A DNA stretch of 64,000 nucleotides, taken from NCBI GenBank assembly GCA_002840285.1, contig PHAE01000003.1, positions 50,827 through 114,826 on the forward strand, read 5' to 3'. The translations under genes were made by a program, and so were the position numbers. Positions 1 through 8,485 of the stretch are shown here, piece by piece. Each line of letters opens with the position of its first letter. Position 1 is the stretch's first letter. This DNA comes from Firmicutes bacterium HGW-Firmicutes-11. Its GTDB lineage: Bacteria; Bacillota; Clostridia; Peptostreptococcales; Anaerovoracaceae. Under the pieces are notes generated by a model, which did not search any database, was not told the DNA's origin, and saw nothing but the letters and a program-made list of their open reading frames with translations.

Positions 1-316
1 CGATGATCGAATAAGCTTCTTCCCAGGAGATCGCGACAAATTCATCGGAACCTTTCGGGCCGACTCTCTTCAGTGGTGTTTTGATCCGGTCCGGATGGTA
101 GACGTACTGCCTCGTGGAAGCTCCCTTTGAGCATAAGGTGCCTCTGCTATTTTTATGCTCGAGCATCCCTTCCACCTTAACGATCTCTCCATCCTTGATA
201 TAAAGGTCAAGTCCACAATGTGAATGGGGATTGCAGATCGAACAAATCGATTTTTTCACTTCGATTCCCGTGATTTCTCCGGGGATCTTGCCCTTTTTCA
301 GTTGTTCTTTCAGCAT
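1..316 (-). CDS. Molybdopterin oxidoreductase, N-terminal part (cut by window edge)
   Basis: Only the first 105 residues are in the window; the gene runs off the left edge. The start ATG at 316 lies 4 bases after the stop of the flavoprotein gene, with a GAGG ribosome site in that gene's tail. Residues 25-62 carry the Fe-S motif of the molybdopterin oxidoreductase family (C25, C28, C34, C62, ending in LCSKG), followed by the usual segment (YHPDRIKTPLKRVG, then SWEEA). The family uses a bis-MGD molybdenum cofactor and one [4Fe-4S] cluster. There is no Tat signal, so a cytoplasmic enzyme is likely. It is the second gene of a sigma-54 operon with the FAD protein, which may be its electron partner (inference). 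The substrate cannot be read from this fragment. Confidence 0.85.
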   Translation of the reverse strand, partial: MLKEQLKKGKIPGEITGIEVKKSICSICNPHSHCGLDLYIKDGEIVKVEGMLEHKNSRGTLCSKGASTRQYVYHPDRIKTPLKRVGPKGSDEFVAISWEEAYSII

Positions 317-320
317 GCCG

Positions 321-1601
321 TTACCTCATTTCCAGGAATTTCTTTTCCAACCGGGGATATTTATTGTACATTTTGTTCATGGCCAGATTATCATTGGCCA
401 AGGCCGAAAGGTCTGCCGTTGGTTTTGTGACCAGTCCTTTCACTATGAAATTCTTCAACAGACCGGAGATTTCAGGGATATTCAAAAGGTTGATGCCGAT
501 CAGTTTTTTATCTTTCCAGACAAAGCAGGCATATCTGTTGTTTTCTTCGTCGATCTCCTCATACATGTCGTCTCCGTTCAGTATGTTTCCTATACCGATA
601 AAATCGTGCTCGAGGAAATGGGTTATGTTGTGAGGCAGCGTTCCGTGATATTTCATACGCTTTCCAGCCATGTTCATACCTGCGGTCCTGCCCTGGTATC
701 TGCCATTGGACCAAAGTCCAATGATGCGTTGTTCACCGGTCATGATGTCCCTGCCCTGAGCCACATCGCCTGCCGCGTAAAGATCCGGGCAACTGGTTTC
801 CATATATTCGTTGACGATGATCCCCCGGTCCAGCTCGACCTGTTCCGGATCCAGGAACGACATGTTGGATTTTACTCCCGCGCACATGATGATGCAGTCC
901 GCCGTTTCGCAAGGACCCTCATCTGTAAAATAAGCAGTCACTTTATTGTCGTCTTCCTCGATCCGTTCCACAGCAGTTCCAAACCGTAGTCTGACATCCT
1001 TTTTCTCCAAAATATCCTGGATCAGCAGTGAGCAATTTTTATGTGCGATCATGGGGAATATATACTTTGCAAAATCCACGAGACATACGTCAAAGCCTTT
1101 ATCGATCAACGCTTCTACTGCCTTGATGCCCACCATGGATGCGCCTACGACCAAAACCTTCTTCTTTTCTCCGTTCAACAGTTTGCGAAAGCGAACTGCA
1201 TCGTCGATGGTACGGAGGGTATAAACATAGTCGGATATATTATGAAACGACGGTGGAATGACAGGGGAGGATCCGGTGGCCACAAGGCACTTGTCATAAT
1301 AGACTTTGAATCCCTTGGCCGTCTCTACACTTTTCTCCTCGGCATCCAGGTTCACGACGGGAGACCCGAGATAGAGCTTCACATCATGCTCTTGGTAAAA
1401 ATCGAGGTTGTTTCCATAGGGAAACATCATGTCATAATCGATCTTGCCAGAGGCAAAATAAGTTACAAGCATTGGATTATACGACGGTTGGAGCAAATCG
1501 GAAACAAGACAGATCGATCCCTTGTATCCATTCTCTCTCGCAGCCTTGATACCTTCCATTGCCGCGCAACCATTTCCTACAACAACATAATTTCCGGTCA
1601 T
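321..1601 (-). CDS. FAD/NAD(P)-dependent pyridine nucleotide-disulfide-type oxidoreductase
   Basis: 426 residues from the ATG at 1601, preferred over the track start at 1670 because AGGAGGT lies 6 bases upstream. Residues 5-13 (VVVGNGCAA) form the FAD Rossmann motif; a second dinucleotide fold follows (KVLVVGASMVGIKA), and the late FAD motif reads YAAGDVAQG. This is the layout of NADH-dependent reductases of the nitrite reductase/rubredoxin reductase type. I see no CxxC redox pair and no covalent FAD signature. It is the first gene of a sigma-54 operon with a molybdopterin oxidoreductase, so it may pass electrons between NAD(P)H and that enzyme. The function is inferred from the neighbour only. 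Confidence 0.85.
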   Translation of the reverse strand: MTGNYVVVGNGCAAMEGIKAARENGYKGSICLVSDLLQPSYNPMLVTYFASGKIDYDMMFPYGNNLDFYQEHDVKLYLGSPVVNLDAEEKSVETAKGFKVYYDKCLVATGSSPVIPPSFHNISDYVYTLRTIDDAVRFRKLLNGEKKKVLVVGASMVGIKAVEALIDKGFDVCLVDFAKYIFPMIAHKNCSLLIQDILEKKDVRLRFGTAVERIEEDDNKVTAYFTDEGPCETADCIIMCAGVKSNMSFLDPEQVELDRGIIVNEYMETSCPDLYAAGDVAQGRDIMTGEQRIIGLWSNGRYQGRTAGMNMAGKRMKYHGTLPHNITHFLEHDFIGIGNILNGDDMYEEIDEENNRYACFVWKDKKLIGINLLNIPEISGLLKNFIVKGLVTKPTADLSALANDNLAMNKMYNKYPRLEKKFLEMR

Positions 1602-1664
1602 ACAGTACCTCCTGACCTGTGCGCCAACCTTCACACCAGGCATGCTGGTCTCTCCTATTATGTT

Positions 1665-1682
1665 AAGCAATTATCATGCCAT
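1665..1682 (-). promoter_or_regulatory. Sigma-54 promoter (-24/-12) of the flavoprotein-molybdoenzyme operon
   Basis: Read on the minus strand the sequence is TGGCATGATAATTGC. The GG (1680-1679) and GC (1668-1667) are 12 bases apart, exactly the -24/-12 spacing. Transcription would begin near 1655, about 54 bases before the ATG at 1601. The divergently transcribed enhancer-binding protein at 1853 is the obvious activator. Confidence 0.8.
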
Positions 1683-1744
1683 CACGGACTTTCAATCTTC
1701 TTACGGGTTTATGCCGGAATCCATAGGTTATATTGCTCATTTTG

Positions 1745-1776
1745 TTGACACTTGCACTGCACATATGTGCTATAAT
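1745..1776 (+). promoter_or_regulatory. Sigma-70 extended -10 promoter with GCACATATGTGC palindrome, upstream of regulator 1
   Basis: TTGACA (1745-1750) and an extended -10 TGCTATAAT (1768-1776, core TATAAT at 1771-1776) face the regulator gene at 1853; the 20-base spacer is long, which the extended -10 could compensate. The perfect 12-bp palindrome GCACATATGTGC (1759-1770) lies inside the spacer. It is about 80-90 bases upstream of the divergent sigma-54 -24 element, a normal place for an activator site. It could therefore serve both autoregulation and activation. Confidence 0.6.
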
Positions 1777-1852
1777 TGAACATGTACGAATCGATAATAA
1801 ATTTTTGATTGCAGAATTCTTGACAAGATCGCATCAATGCTGGAGGTGTTTC

Positions 1853-3304
1853 ATGAAAGCCATCCGTTTTTCTGACGAGAGCATCCTTGATTTCAATCCC
1901 TTGCTGGAAGTTGTTACGAACCTGGCCTTCGACTGTTCTTTTATGACCGACAGCAGCGGTCATATCATCAAATGTTCCGACACATCGCCGTTGGTATGGG
2001 GAATTCCCATCAGCGACATCTTGGGACAGCACATCTCCAAACTGGAGGAAGATACAACACCTCTTTCCGATTGCGTGCTGGGAGACAAGATCACGTTGAG
2101 CAAGCTATTTCTGATCAACGGCATCATTTGCTTCGTTCATATCATTCCCTTGTTCAACGAAAGAGAAGAGCACATCGGCACCTTTTGCGGTATCGTTCAC
2201 AGAGGGTTGGACAAATTGAAGAGTATCGTCGAGCATGTTTATGTGGAAGACGAACAAGAACAGATCCTGTCGCCGCTTCCCCGATCCGAAACAAGGTATT
2301 CCTTCAACGATTTTGTTGGCTCCTGCCCGGAGATACTGGACGTTATCAAAATGGCCAAGCGGGCAGCGAAATATGAATATCCCGTCCTGATTCGAGGCGA
2401 GACTGGCACAGGAAAAGAGCTTATCGCCAGCGGTATCCATACAGAAAGAGTAAAAGGAGCGGATCTCCCCTTCGTTAAGATCAACTGTACTGCCATCCCC
2501 CGGGAACTGCTGGAGTCGGAGCTTTTCGGTCATGAAAAAGGAGCGTTTACCGGCGCCTTCTCCAGAAAGCAGGGCAAATTTGAAATCGCCGGCTCAGGCA
2601 CCATACTTCTGGATGAGATCGGAGATATGGAGCTGGCACTGCAGAGCAAACTGCTCCGTGTATTGGAAGACCGCGAGTTTGAACGGGTCGGCGGCAATGA
2701 ACTGATTCCCTTTCGTGGCAGGATCATTGCTTCAACCAATCGAAATCTCGAGAGAATGATCAAAACAGGGCTGTTTCGCGAAGACCTGTACTATCGGCTC
2801 AGCACGATCGAAATAACTATACCTCCTGTTCGTAACAGCAAGGAAGATATTTTGCTGCTGACCAATTATTTTATGCGCCGCAGCAATCTTCATGTCCCTT
2901 TCAGCCCCGGCGCGATCGGAATACTAAAAAACTACGATTGGCCTGGCAATGTGCGACAGATCAAAAACGTCGTGGCAAAACTTTCGTTGCTCGAGGATGC
3001 GAGGATTTTCCGGGCGGATCACATTCGGGAGATCTTGATGCCCGTGCATCATTCGGACCGAAGGGACGAGCCGATGGAGATCGTGGAAATCGAACCCTTA
3101 GAAAGGCCAGTCATGACAGAGAGACCGACAGCGACGGCAAAAACTGACGTATTGTCCGACCGCGAAAAGGTCCACATCATCGACATCCTAGATAAAACCG
3201 GGATGAATTTGGCTGCAAGTGCCAGATTGCTTGGCATCAGCAGAAATACCCTCTATAATAAAATCAAAAAGTATGATATAAGTTTAAGGAAAGTGATTCT
3301 CTGA
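1853..3304 (+). CDS. Sigma-54-dependent transcriptional activator 1 (PAS-AAA+-Fis HTH)
   Basis: 483 residues from the ATG at 1853, chosen because GGAGGTG lies 4 bases upstream; the longer track start at 1733 would be translated through the promoter. The N-terminal region (about 1-120) looks PAS-like and would sense a ligand. The AAA+ domain (about 150-385) has Walker A GETGTGKE (182-189), GAFTGA (230-235) and the LLDEIGDM Walker B. A Fis-type helix-turn-helix ends the protein (SARLLGISRNTLYNKIKKY). It is divergent from the sigma-54 promoter at 1665 and followed after 22 bases by a molybdopterin-binding protein gene. The likely role is substrate-responsive activation of the molybdoenzyme operon. 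Confidence 0.93.
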   Translation: MKAIRFSDESILDFNPLLEVVTNLAFDCSFMTDSSGHIIKCSDTSPLVWGIPISDILGQHISKLEEDTTPLSDCVLGDKITLSKLFLINGIICFVHIIPLFNEREEHIGTFCGIVHRGLDKLKSIVEHVYVEDEQEQILSPLPRSETRYSFNDFVGSCPEILDVIKMAKRAAKYEYPVLIRGETGTGKELIASGIHTERVKGADLPFVKINCTAIPRELLESELFGHEKGAFTGAFSRKQGKFEIAGSGTILLDEIGDMELALQSKLLRVLEDREFERVGGNELIPFRGRIIASTNRNLERMIKTGLFREDLYYRLSTIEITIPPVRNSKEDILLLTNYFMRRSNLHVPFSPGAIGILKNYDWPGNVRQIKNVVAKLSLLEDARIFRADHIREILMPVHHSDRRDEPMEIVEIEPLERPVMTERPTATAKTDVLSDREKVHIIDILDKTGMNLAASARLLGISRNTLYNKIKKYDISLRKVIL

Positions 3305-3326
3305 TCCTTGAAGGAGGAGCTCTATA

Positions 3327-4349
3327 ATGAAAGAAGTGTCCGTTTACGATGCCTTGGGAATGGTGCTGGCTCATGATATGACTCAGATCGTCCCAGGAGA
3401 ATATAAAGGAAGCCGTTTCAAAAAAGGTCATGTGATCCAGCATGAAGATGTCGAAGTCATGATCTGCATGGGAAAAAAACGTCTCTACGTTTTTGATAAG
3501 GAAGAAACGGATGTCCATGAGGACGATGCTGCCAGACGAATCGCTTCGGCGGCCTCAGGGCGCGGCGTTCTGTTGCGATCTGCCGGCGAGGGCAAGCTTG
3601 AGCTTCTGGCGGAATATGACGGTCTTTTGAAGATCGATACTAGTCTGTTGAGCGAGTTGATCGAACAGGATGACATCATGTTCGCTACCATTCACGAAAA
3701 TCAACTGGTGAAGGCCGGGGAAAAATTGGCTGGAACGAGGATCATACCTCTATATGTGAAAGAAGCGGTTTTGGCCACCGCAGAACAAGTCTGCGAAAAA
3801 GGGACACTGGTGGAAGTTCTGCCGCTAAAATCGATGAAAATCGGTCTGGTCACAACCGGAAGCGAGGTATATACCGGCAAGATCCGTGACGGGTTTGGAC
3901 CAGTGCTGGACACGAAATTCAAAGAACTTGGCAGTCAAGTCGTGAAGCAATTGTTTGCTGATGATGACGAGGTCATGATTGCCGCCTGCATCAATCAGTT
4001 GCTAGAGGAAGGCGTAGACATGATCGGAGTGACCGGAGGCATGTCGGTGGATCCAGATGACAAGACTCCGACCGGAATCAAGCTTGCAGGTGGAGAGATC
4101 GTCATCTACGGAACACCGGTTTTACCGGGAGCGATGTTTATGCTTGCTTACATCGGCGATGTACCGGTCGTCGGGATCCCCGGATGTGCGATGTACAGTA
4201 AGATCAGCATCTTTGATCTCGTCGTGCCTCGATTGCTGGCAGGCGAGTCTCTTTCGAAAGCAGATATCCGTAAGCTGGCCCATGGCGGTTTGTGCCGCAG
4301 CTGCAAACTGTGCACTTTCCCCAATTGCGGGTTCGGCAAGTCGTATTGA
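3327..4349 (+). CDS. MoeA-like molybdopterin-binding protein with C-terminal Cys motif
   Basis: 340 residues, start at 3327 behind AAGGAGGAG. Residues about 180-310 form a MoCF-biosynthesis (MoeA/MogA) domain, with LVTTGSEV and the TGGMSVDPDD loop that binds molybdopterin in this fold. The N-terminal half (about 1-170) resembles the short MoeA-like variant common in anaerobic Firmicutes rather than full MoeA (about 400 residues). The tail carries four closely spaced cysteines (CRSCKLCTFPNC), which could bind a metal or Fe-S cluster. It sits 22 bases after regulator 1 and probably in the same transcript, beside a molybdoenzyme operon, suggesting a dedicated cofactor role. Whether it inserts Mo or acts otherwise is unknown. 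Confidence 0.82.
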   Translation: MKEVSVYDALGMVLAHDMTQIVPGEYKGSRFKKGHVIQHEDVEVMICMGKKRLYVFDKEETDVHEDDAARRIASAASGRGVLLRSAGEGKLELLAEYDGLLKIDTSLLSELIEQDDIMFATIHENQLVKAGEKLAGTRIIPLYVKEAVLATAEQVCEKGTLVEVLPLKSMKIGLVTTGSEVYTGKIRDGFGPVLDTKFKELGSQVVKQLFADDDEVMIAACINQLLEEGVDMIGVTGGMSVDPDDKTPTGIKLAGGEIVIYGTPVLPGAMFMLAYIGDVPVVGIPGCAMYSKISIFDLVVPRLLAGESLSKADIRKLAHGGLCRSCKLCTFPNCGFGKSY

Positions 4350-4400
4350 ACAAAGCCTTACAGGTCAAGTTCTGGCGCCAGGCACAATACAAGTAACAGA

Positions 4401-4443
4401 AAGAAATGCAACGATCCTCAATGAGTCGATCGTTGCATTTCTT
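4401..4443. terminator. Bidirectional terminator between convergent genes
   Basis: A perfect 16-bp stem (AAGAAATGCAACGATC with its complement at 4428-4443) and an 11-base loop lie between the stop of the MoeA-like gene (4349) and that of the decarboxylase gene (4479). The stem ends are A- and T-rich on both sides, so it can end both transcripts. Confidence 0.85.
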
Positions 4444-4478
4444 ATAAAGTAGAGGAGAGGAATTTGATTTTAAGAAGT

Positions 4479-5453
4479 TTAGATGTTCAGGTCGAACAAG
4501 TTGATCGCATTTGTGCGGCCGATCTTTTCTCTGTCGTTTTCGCTGATGGAACAACTGTCGAACCACTCACAGGCTTCCGGAACAGATTCAAAGGGGAAGT
4601 CCGTTGCGAAGAGGATCCGGTCAGCACCTATTTCAGACATGGTGTTGATCAATGTTTGGGTGCGGTGATGACCGCTGGTGGTGTACCAGAAGTTCTTCAA
4701 AAGGTAATCGCATACTTGCAGTTTCATGGGTGCTCCGCGATCTTCTCTCTTCATCCGGTTGGATATGCGCCACATGGTGTAGGGCAGTGCTTCTCCCATG
4801 TGTCCCAGGATCATTTTTAGATTTGGGAACTCATCATAAAGTCCGGAACAAATCAGGCGGAGAGCATGGGTCGCCGTTTCCGTACCAAAGGTCCAGGCTG
4901 CGCCGTTGAGCCAGGGATGGCCATCTACGCTATGGGCGTTGCAAGGCATTGGTTCACGGGGATGCAGATAAAAAGGAATATTGAGTTTTGCTACTTCTGC
5001 CCAGAAGGGCCGGTAGGCCGGATCGTCCAGATACATGTAGTTGTCTTCCGCATCGATCTGCGAATAACCATTGGCCAGGACGCCGATGCAACCCAGATCC
5101 TTAACAGCTCTTTGCAGTTCCAGGATCGCCGCATCCGGATCTTGGAGAGGAACCGCAGCAAAGCCCTGAAAACGCTTCGGATGCTTATGAATAGCCTCTG
5201 CCATGGTATCGTTGGCGATCCGTGCTACCTCGATGGCTTCTTTTTTGTTGTAGATCGTCTGGATTGCAGGGGAATTGAGGGAAAGGATCATCATTTCCAT
5301 GCCGTTTTCGTCCATCAGTTGAAGCCGGGCATCCATCAGATCCAAAATTGCTGCGGAAAACTTGGGCCACACATCCTTCGGGAAATATTTTTCCGAACAG
5401 CCTAGGGTTTCAGGGATGGCGAAGGTCTCTTCGATGCCAATTTTGTTTAACAT
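4479..5453 (-). CDS. Amidohydrolase-family aromatic acid decarboxylase (gamma-resorcylate / 2,3-dihydroxybenzoate decarboxylase type)
   Basis: 324 residues, the usual length. These enzymes remove CO2 from hydroxybenzoates without oxygen or organic cofactor, using one divalent metal. The opening IGIEETFAIPETL closely matches gamma-resorcylate decarboxylase as I remember it. Metal and catalytic positions: E8, H164 (YLHPRE), H218 and E221 (GHMGE), D285 (ATDFPFE). The second N-terminal ligand, His10 in gamma-resorcylate decarboxylase, is Thr10 here; 2,3-dihydroxybenzoate decarboxylases also lack that His. It is the last gene of a sigma-54 operon with a cupin and TRAP transporter and lies near the phloroglucinol operon. 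A di- or trihydroxybenzoate is a sensible substrate (inference); the exact one is open. Confidence 0.87.
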   Translation of the reverse strand: MLNKIGIEETFAIPETLGCSEKYFPKDVWPKFSAAILDLMDARLQLMDENGMEMMILSLNSPAIQTIYNKKEAIEVARIANDTMAEAIHKHPKRFQGFAAVPLQDPDAAILELQRAVKDLGCIGVLANGYSQIDAEDNYMYLDDPAYRPFWAEVAKLNIPFYLHPREPMPCNAHSVDGHPWLNGAAWTFGTETATHALRLICSGLYDEFPNLKMILGHMGEALPYTMWRISNRMKREDRGAPMKLQVCDYLLKNFWYTTSGHHRTQTLINTMSEIGADRILFATDFPFESVPEACEWFDSCSISENDREKIGRTNAINLFDLNI

Positions 5454-5489
5454 GTTGCTACTCCTATTACAATTTTTTTATACCGATCC

Positions 5490-6803
5490 CTACATGGTCG
5501 AGGGAAGCCAGGTCGATAAGATTGGGAATACAGATAGGATCACGAGCCCCAAAGCAAGTACAAGCACGGTCGGGACCGCTCCCTTGATCACGGTTTCCAA
5601 CGTCAGGCCCGGAACCGCGCCTTTCAGAACGAAGAGATTCATTCCGACCGGCGGAGTGATCATGCCGATGCAGCAAGCAACGGTGGATGTCACTCCCAAC
5701 CAGATGGGATCAAATCCCATTGACGTCAAGGTCGGGAAGATGAAGGGCATCGTGATCAAAAGGATACCGACCGGTTCGAGGAAGCAACCTAAGATCAGTA
5801 AAACGATCATGACCGCCACAAAGGTCACCCAGCGATTGGGGCTGATGTCGATCACCACTTCCGCCAATTCCTGTGGTAGACCGTAAGCGCTCAAAAAGAA
5901 TGCGAATACCAGTCCGCCGAACATCATAAACAGTATCATACAGCTGTTTTTCGTGGTGTTCAGCAACGTTCGGCTGATGCATGTTCTCGTGAGCCTTTTA
6001 CGCAGAATAACCAGTACCAGAGCACCGATGGAACCCACCGCTGCCGATTCCGTCGCGGTCACGATGCCCGAGTACAGCAATCCAAGGACCACCAGGATCA
6101 GTGCCATGATCGGCAGGATCGAAGCCATATCGTGTCGCCGCAAATCCCTCTCATTGCTCTCAGAGACCTTGGATGGCACGATCCTCGACACATCGATCGC
6201 GTTGGGGAAGAACTTGATCACGAACAGAACATAAGCGATCAGTAGAATTGCCAATAGTATGCCGGGGATGATCCCCGCCATGAACAGCTCTACGATCGAC
6301 GTTTCTGTGATGATCCCAAACATGATGAAGGTGATAGAGGGCGGGATCAATATTCCAAGAGTCCCCCCCGCTGCCTGTATGCCGGCAGCTAGCTTCGGAT
6401 CGTAGCCGTTGTTGATCATCGATGGTATGCTGATCGTTCCAATGGTTGCGGCAGTCGCTGGGGCAGAGCCGCACACGGCAGAGAAAATCGCGCTTGCTAC
6501 CACGCTGCTGATCGCCAGATTGCCCGGCAGACGTTTCAGCTTTCTTGCGATCGTATCAAACATATCTGCTGCAACATCTGAGTTCGCCAACAGTTCCGCC
6601 ATCAGTATGAACAGTGGTATCATCAGTGTTGTGATGCTCGTTGCTTGTGTATATGTGATCAGGCTAAGTTGAGACAGCAGATTTGGGCTCAAAAACACCA
6701 TAATGCCTGCCATTCCAAGAAAACCAAGACCAAGTGAAATCGGTGTGCCAATAAATAAAATAATGATCAGTACGACGAACATGGCTGCAGTCATCCATAA
6801 CAT
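5490..6803 (-). CDS. dctM: TRAP transporter large permease subunit (DctM)
   Basis: 437 residues with about a dozen hydrophobic segments typical of DctM, the ion-coupled translocating subunit of TRAP transporters. Family features include the N-terminal LGLGFLGMAG segment, the SAVCGSAPATAATIG motif and the GMITPPVGMNLFVLKG motif near the C-terminus. The start at 6803 is 4 bases after the DctQ stop, implying coupled translation. With the hydroxybenzoate-type decarboxylase downstream, the cargo is probably an aromatic or other carboxylate (inference). Confidence 0.93.
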   Translation of the reverse strand: MLWMTAAMFVVLIIILFIGTPISLGLGFLGMAGIMVFLSPNLLSQLSLITYTQATSITTLMIPLFILMAELLANSDVAADMFDTIARKLKRLPGNLAISSVVASAIFSAVCGSAPATAATIGTISIPSMINNGYDPKLAAGIQAAGGTLGILIPPSITFIMFGIITETSIVELFMAGIIPGILLAILLIAYVLFVIKFFPNAIDVSRIVPSKVSESNERDLRRHDMASILPIMALILVVLGLLYSGIVTATESAAVGSIGALVLVILRKRLTRTCISRTLLNTTKNSCMILFMMFGGLVFAFFLSAYGLPQELAEVVIDISPNRWVTFVAVMIVLLILGCFLEPVGILLITMPFIFPTLTSMGFDPIWLGVTSTVACCIGMITPPVGMNLFVLKGAVPGLTLETVIKGAVPTVLVLALGLVILSVFPILSTWLPSTM

Positions 6804-6807
6804 AATA

Positions 6808-7293
6808 TCAATTGCCTCCCTTTTCGTCTTTTGCCCTGAGGCATGCTATCAGTTTGGCAATCAATGTTATAAACAACATGACACAGCCGAAAATCATGAT
6901 TCCATAAAGGATCACAGAAGGAAACGGAATGTTTCCCATCGCATCCCATTGAAACTCATATGCCAATAATGCATAATCATAGGTCGATTTCGTCAATGCC
7001 CCTACAAATGAAAGGGCAAAAAGATATCCGATCGTCATCAGGATTTTTCTTACGAGGGGCTTGACCCGATCGACAAGAATTTCCACATGAACATGCCCTC
7101 CGCTTTGCAGGCAATAGGATGTGCCAAGAAAGGCAGCCGTCAGGATCATGTATTGGGAAATGGATTGCGCCCAAACTGACGGCGCTCCCAAAACGTATCT
7201 GCTGAATACGTCAAACAACATGATGACAGCCGTCAGAAAGAATAGAAAACCACTGACATAGCCCAGAATTAAATTGAGTTTTTTTAACAGCAT
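6808..7293 (-). CDS. dctQ: TRAP transporter small permease subunit (DctQ)
   Basis: 161 residues with four predicted membrane helices (about 10-32, 47-66, 86-108, 128-150), as in DctQ. Near the N-terminus it has DVFSRYVLG followed by PSVWAQSISQYM, the usual DctQ pattern. It partners DctM, whose gene follows after 4 bases. A long hairpin separates it from dctP upstream. Confidence 0.9.
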   Translation of the reverse strand: MLLKKLNLILGYVSGFLFFLTAVIMLFDVFSRYVLGAPSVWAQSISQYMILTAAFLGTSYCLQSGGHVHVEILVDRVKPLVRKILMTIGYLFALSFVGALTKSTYDYALLAYEFQWDAMGNIPFPSVILYGIMIFGCVMLFITLIAKLIACLRAKDEKGGN

Positions 7294-7323
7294 TTACGGC
7301 ATCTCCTCGCTATAGAATCGCTT

Positions 7324-7366
7324 GTTTACACTTGCCGCTTCCGGAACGGAAGCGACAAGTGTAAAC
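7324..7366 (-). other. Intra-operon hairpin between dctP and dctQ
   Basis: A 20-bp stem (one G-U pair as RNA) with a 3-base loop, GTTTACACTTGCCGCTTCCG against its complement, sits in the 88-base gap between dctP and dctQ. No T-run follows on the minus strand. It looks more like a processing or mRNA-stability hairpin that keeps binding-protein message abundant than a full terminator; partial termination remains possible. Confidence 0.75.
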
Positions 7367-7381
7367 TCTGCTTTGTTTCGT

Positions 7382-8425
7382 TTACCAGGGAAGCGCCTGG
7401 AGAGTTTCCATCAGTTTGACGCCGAGAGGTCCGGAGTAAGCAGCGACTTCTTCCCAAAGTCCCTTGCTTGCTTCCATGAAAACTGCCTGTTCGTCCGGTG
7501 TCAAGTAGTATACAGATCCACCGGCCTGCTCAACATTTGCAAAAAAGGCTGCTTGATAATCCTCCATCAACGTGGCATTGTAATCCATCGCCAGTTCGCC
7601 GGCTTCGATCATGATGGCCTTTTGCTCGTCATTCAACTTTGCCCAGGCAGCATCGGAAATCGACACATACTGCCATGTGGAATTGGACAAACCGAGAACG
7701 CTGACGTTGGGTGCGGATTCATACAGTTTAAATGCGTTGACAAACGGCCATCCGGTATATCCGCCATCCACGGTTCCTCTTTCAAAGGCAACTGCAACGT
7801 CGGCCGGGAAAATGGTCATAGGAGAAGCTCCCCATGCTGCCAGTGTCTTCCCGATCCACATGCCGTGATCTCTGATCCTCAAACCTTTGATGTCGGCGGG
7901 GGAGTGAACTTCTTTCACTTGCTTGTCGTTCAAATAGAAAACGGTATCGCCTTCGTCTGTAGCAAACAGATATTGTTGTCTGTATTCCTTCAGGATCTCA
8001 TTCATGATCGGTGCGATCGCCGTGTTTGCTTCTCTCCACTTTCTGGGGTTGAACAATCCGGGAACGTCCATCGGTGCCAGTGCTTTTGCTTCACTGGAGT
8101 TCAGCGCGGTCGGGCAGGCAGCCATATCGACGGTATTCGTCATGACAGCTTTTAAAGCTTCCTGATTCTTGACAAGACCTTCCGACGGATAGACGGTGAT
8201 CTTGATCGTGCCATCAGACATTTCCGCTACTTTGTCCGCATAGAACTGATAGGTTTTGCCTCTGGAGTCCTGCTCCGGGAATGCGTGGTTGAAAGTGAAT
8301 TCAACGGTTTCTGCAACAGGTTCTTCCCCTTCGACAGGTTCGGCTGGCTCGGCTCCGCCGCATCCAACCAACGCGGTCATAGCCAAAAGCGCGACGAGCA
8401 GCAGTGATAAAAGCTTTTTGTTCAT
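7382..8425 (-). CDS. dctP: TRAP transporter substrate-binding lipoprotein (DctP)
   Basis: 347 residues. The N-terminus is a lipoprotein signal with lipobox LVGC (Cys22) and an acidic linker (about 24-40). The mature part is the DctP fold, starting FTFNHAFPEQDSRGK, with the conserved region VHSPADIKGLRIRD and the Arg that normally pairs with a substrate carboxylate. It sits outside the membrane and delivers substrate to DctQM. It follows the cupin gene in the same operon. Substrate unknown; a hydroxybenzoate is suggested only by the decarboxylase at the end of the operon. Confidence 0.93.
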   Translation of the reverse strand: MNKKLLSLLLVALLAMTALVGCGGAEPAEPVEGEEPVAETVEFTFNHAFPEQDSRGKTYQFYADKVAEMSDGTIKITVYPSEGLVKNQEALKAVMTNTVDMAACPTALNSSEAKALAPMDVPGLFNPRKWREANTAIAPIMNEILKEYRQQYLFATDEGDTVFYLNDKQVKEVHSPADIKGLRIRDHGMWIGKTLAAWGASPMTIFPADVAVAFERGTVDGGYTGWPFVNAFKLYESAPNVSVLGLSNSTWQYVSISDAAWAKLNDEQKAIMIEAGELAMDYNATLMEDYQAAFFANVEQAGGSVYYLTPDEQAVFMEASKGLWEEVAAYSGPLGVKLMETLQALPW

Positions 8426-8485
8426 AGTGTCCTCCTGAAATTATAGTTGTAAACATTTGTGATAACGGCTATTCTTTCTATTTGC

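Noticed and set aside
231-989. 252-residue plus-strand ORF
   Set aside because: Antisense shadow of the flavoprotein gene; no ribosome site and no recognisable domain.
7322-8155. 277-residue plus-strand ORF
   Set aside because: Antisense to dctP; begins in the intergenic hairpin and has no family features.
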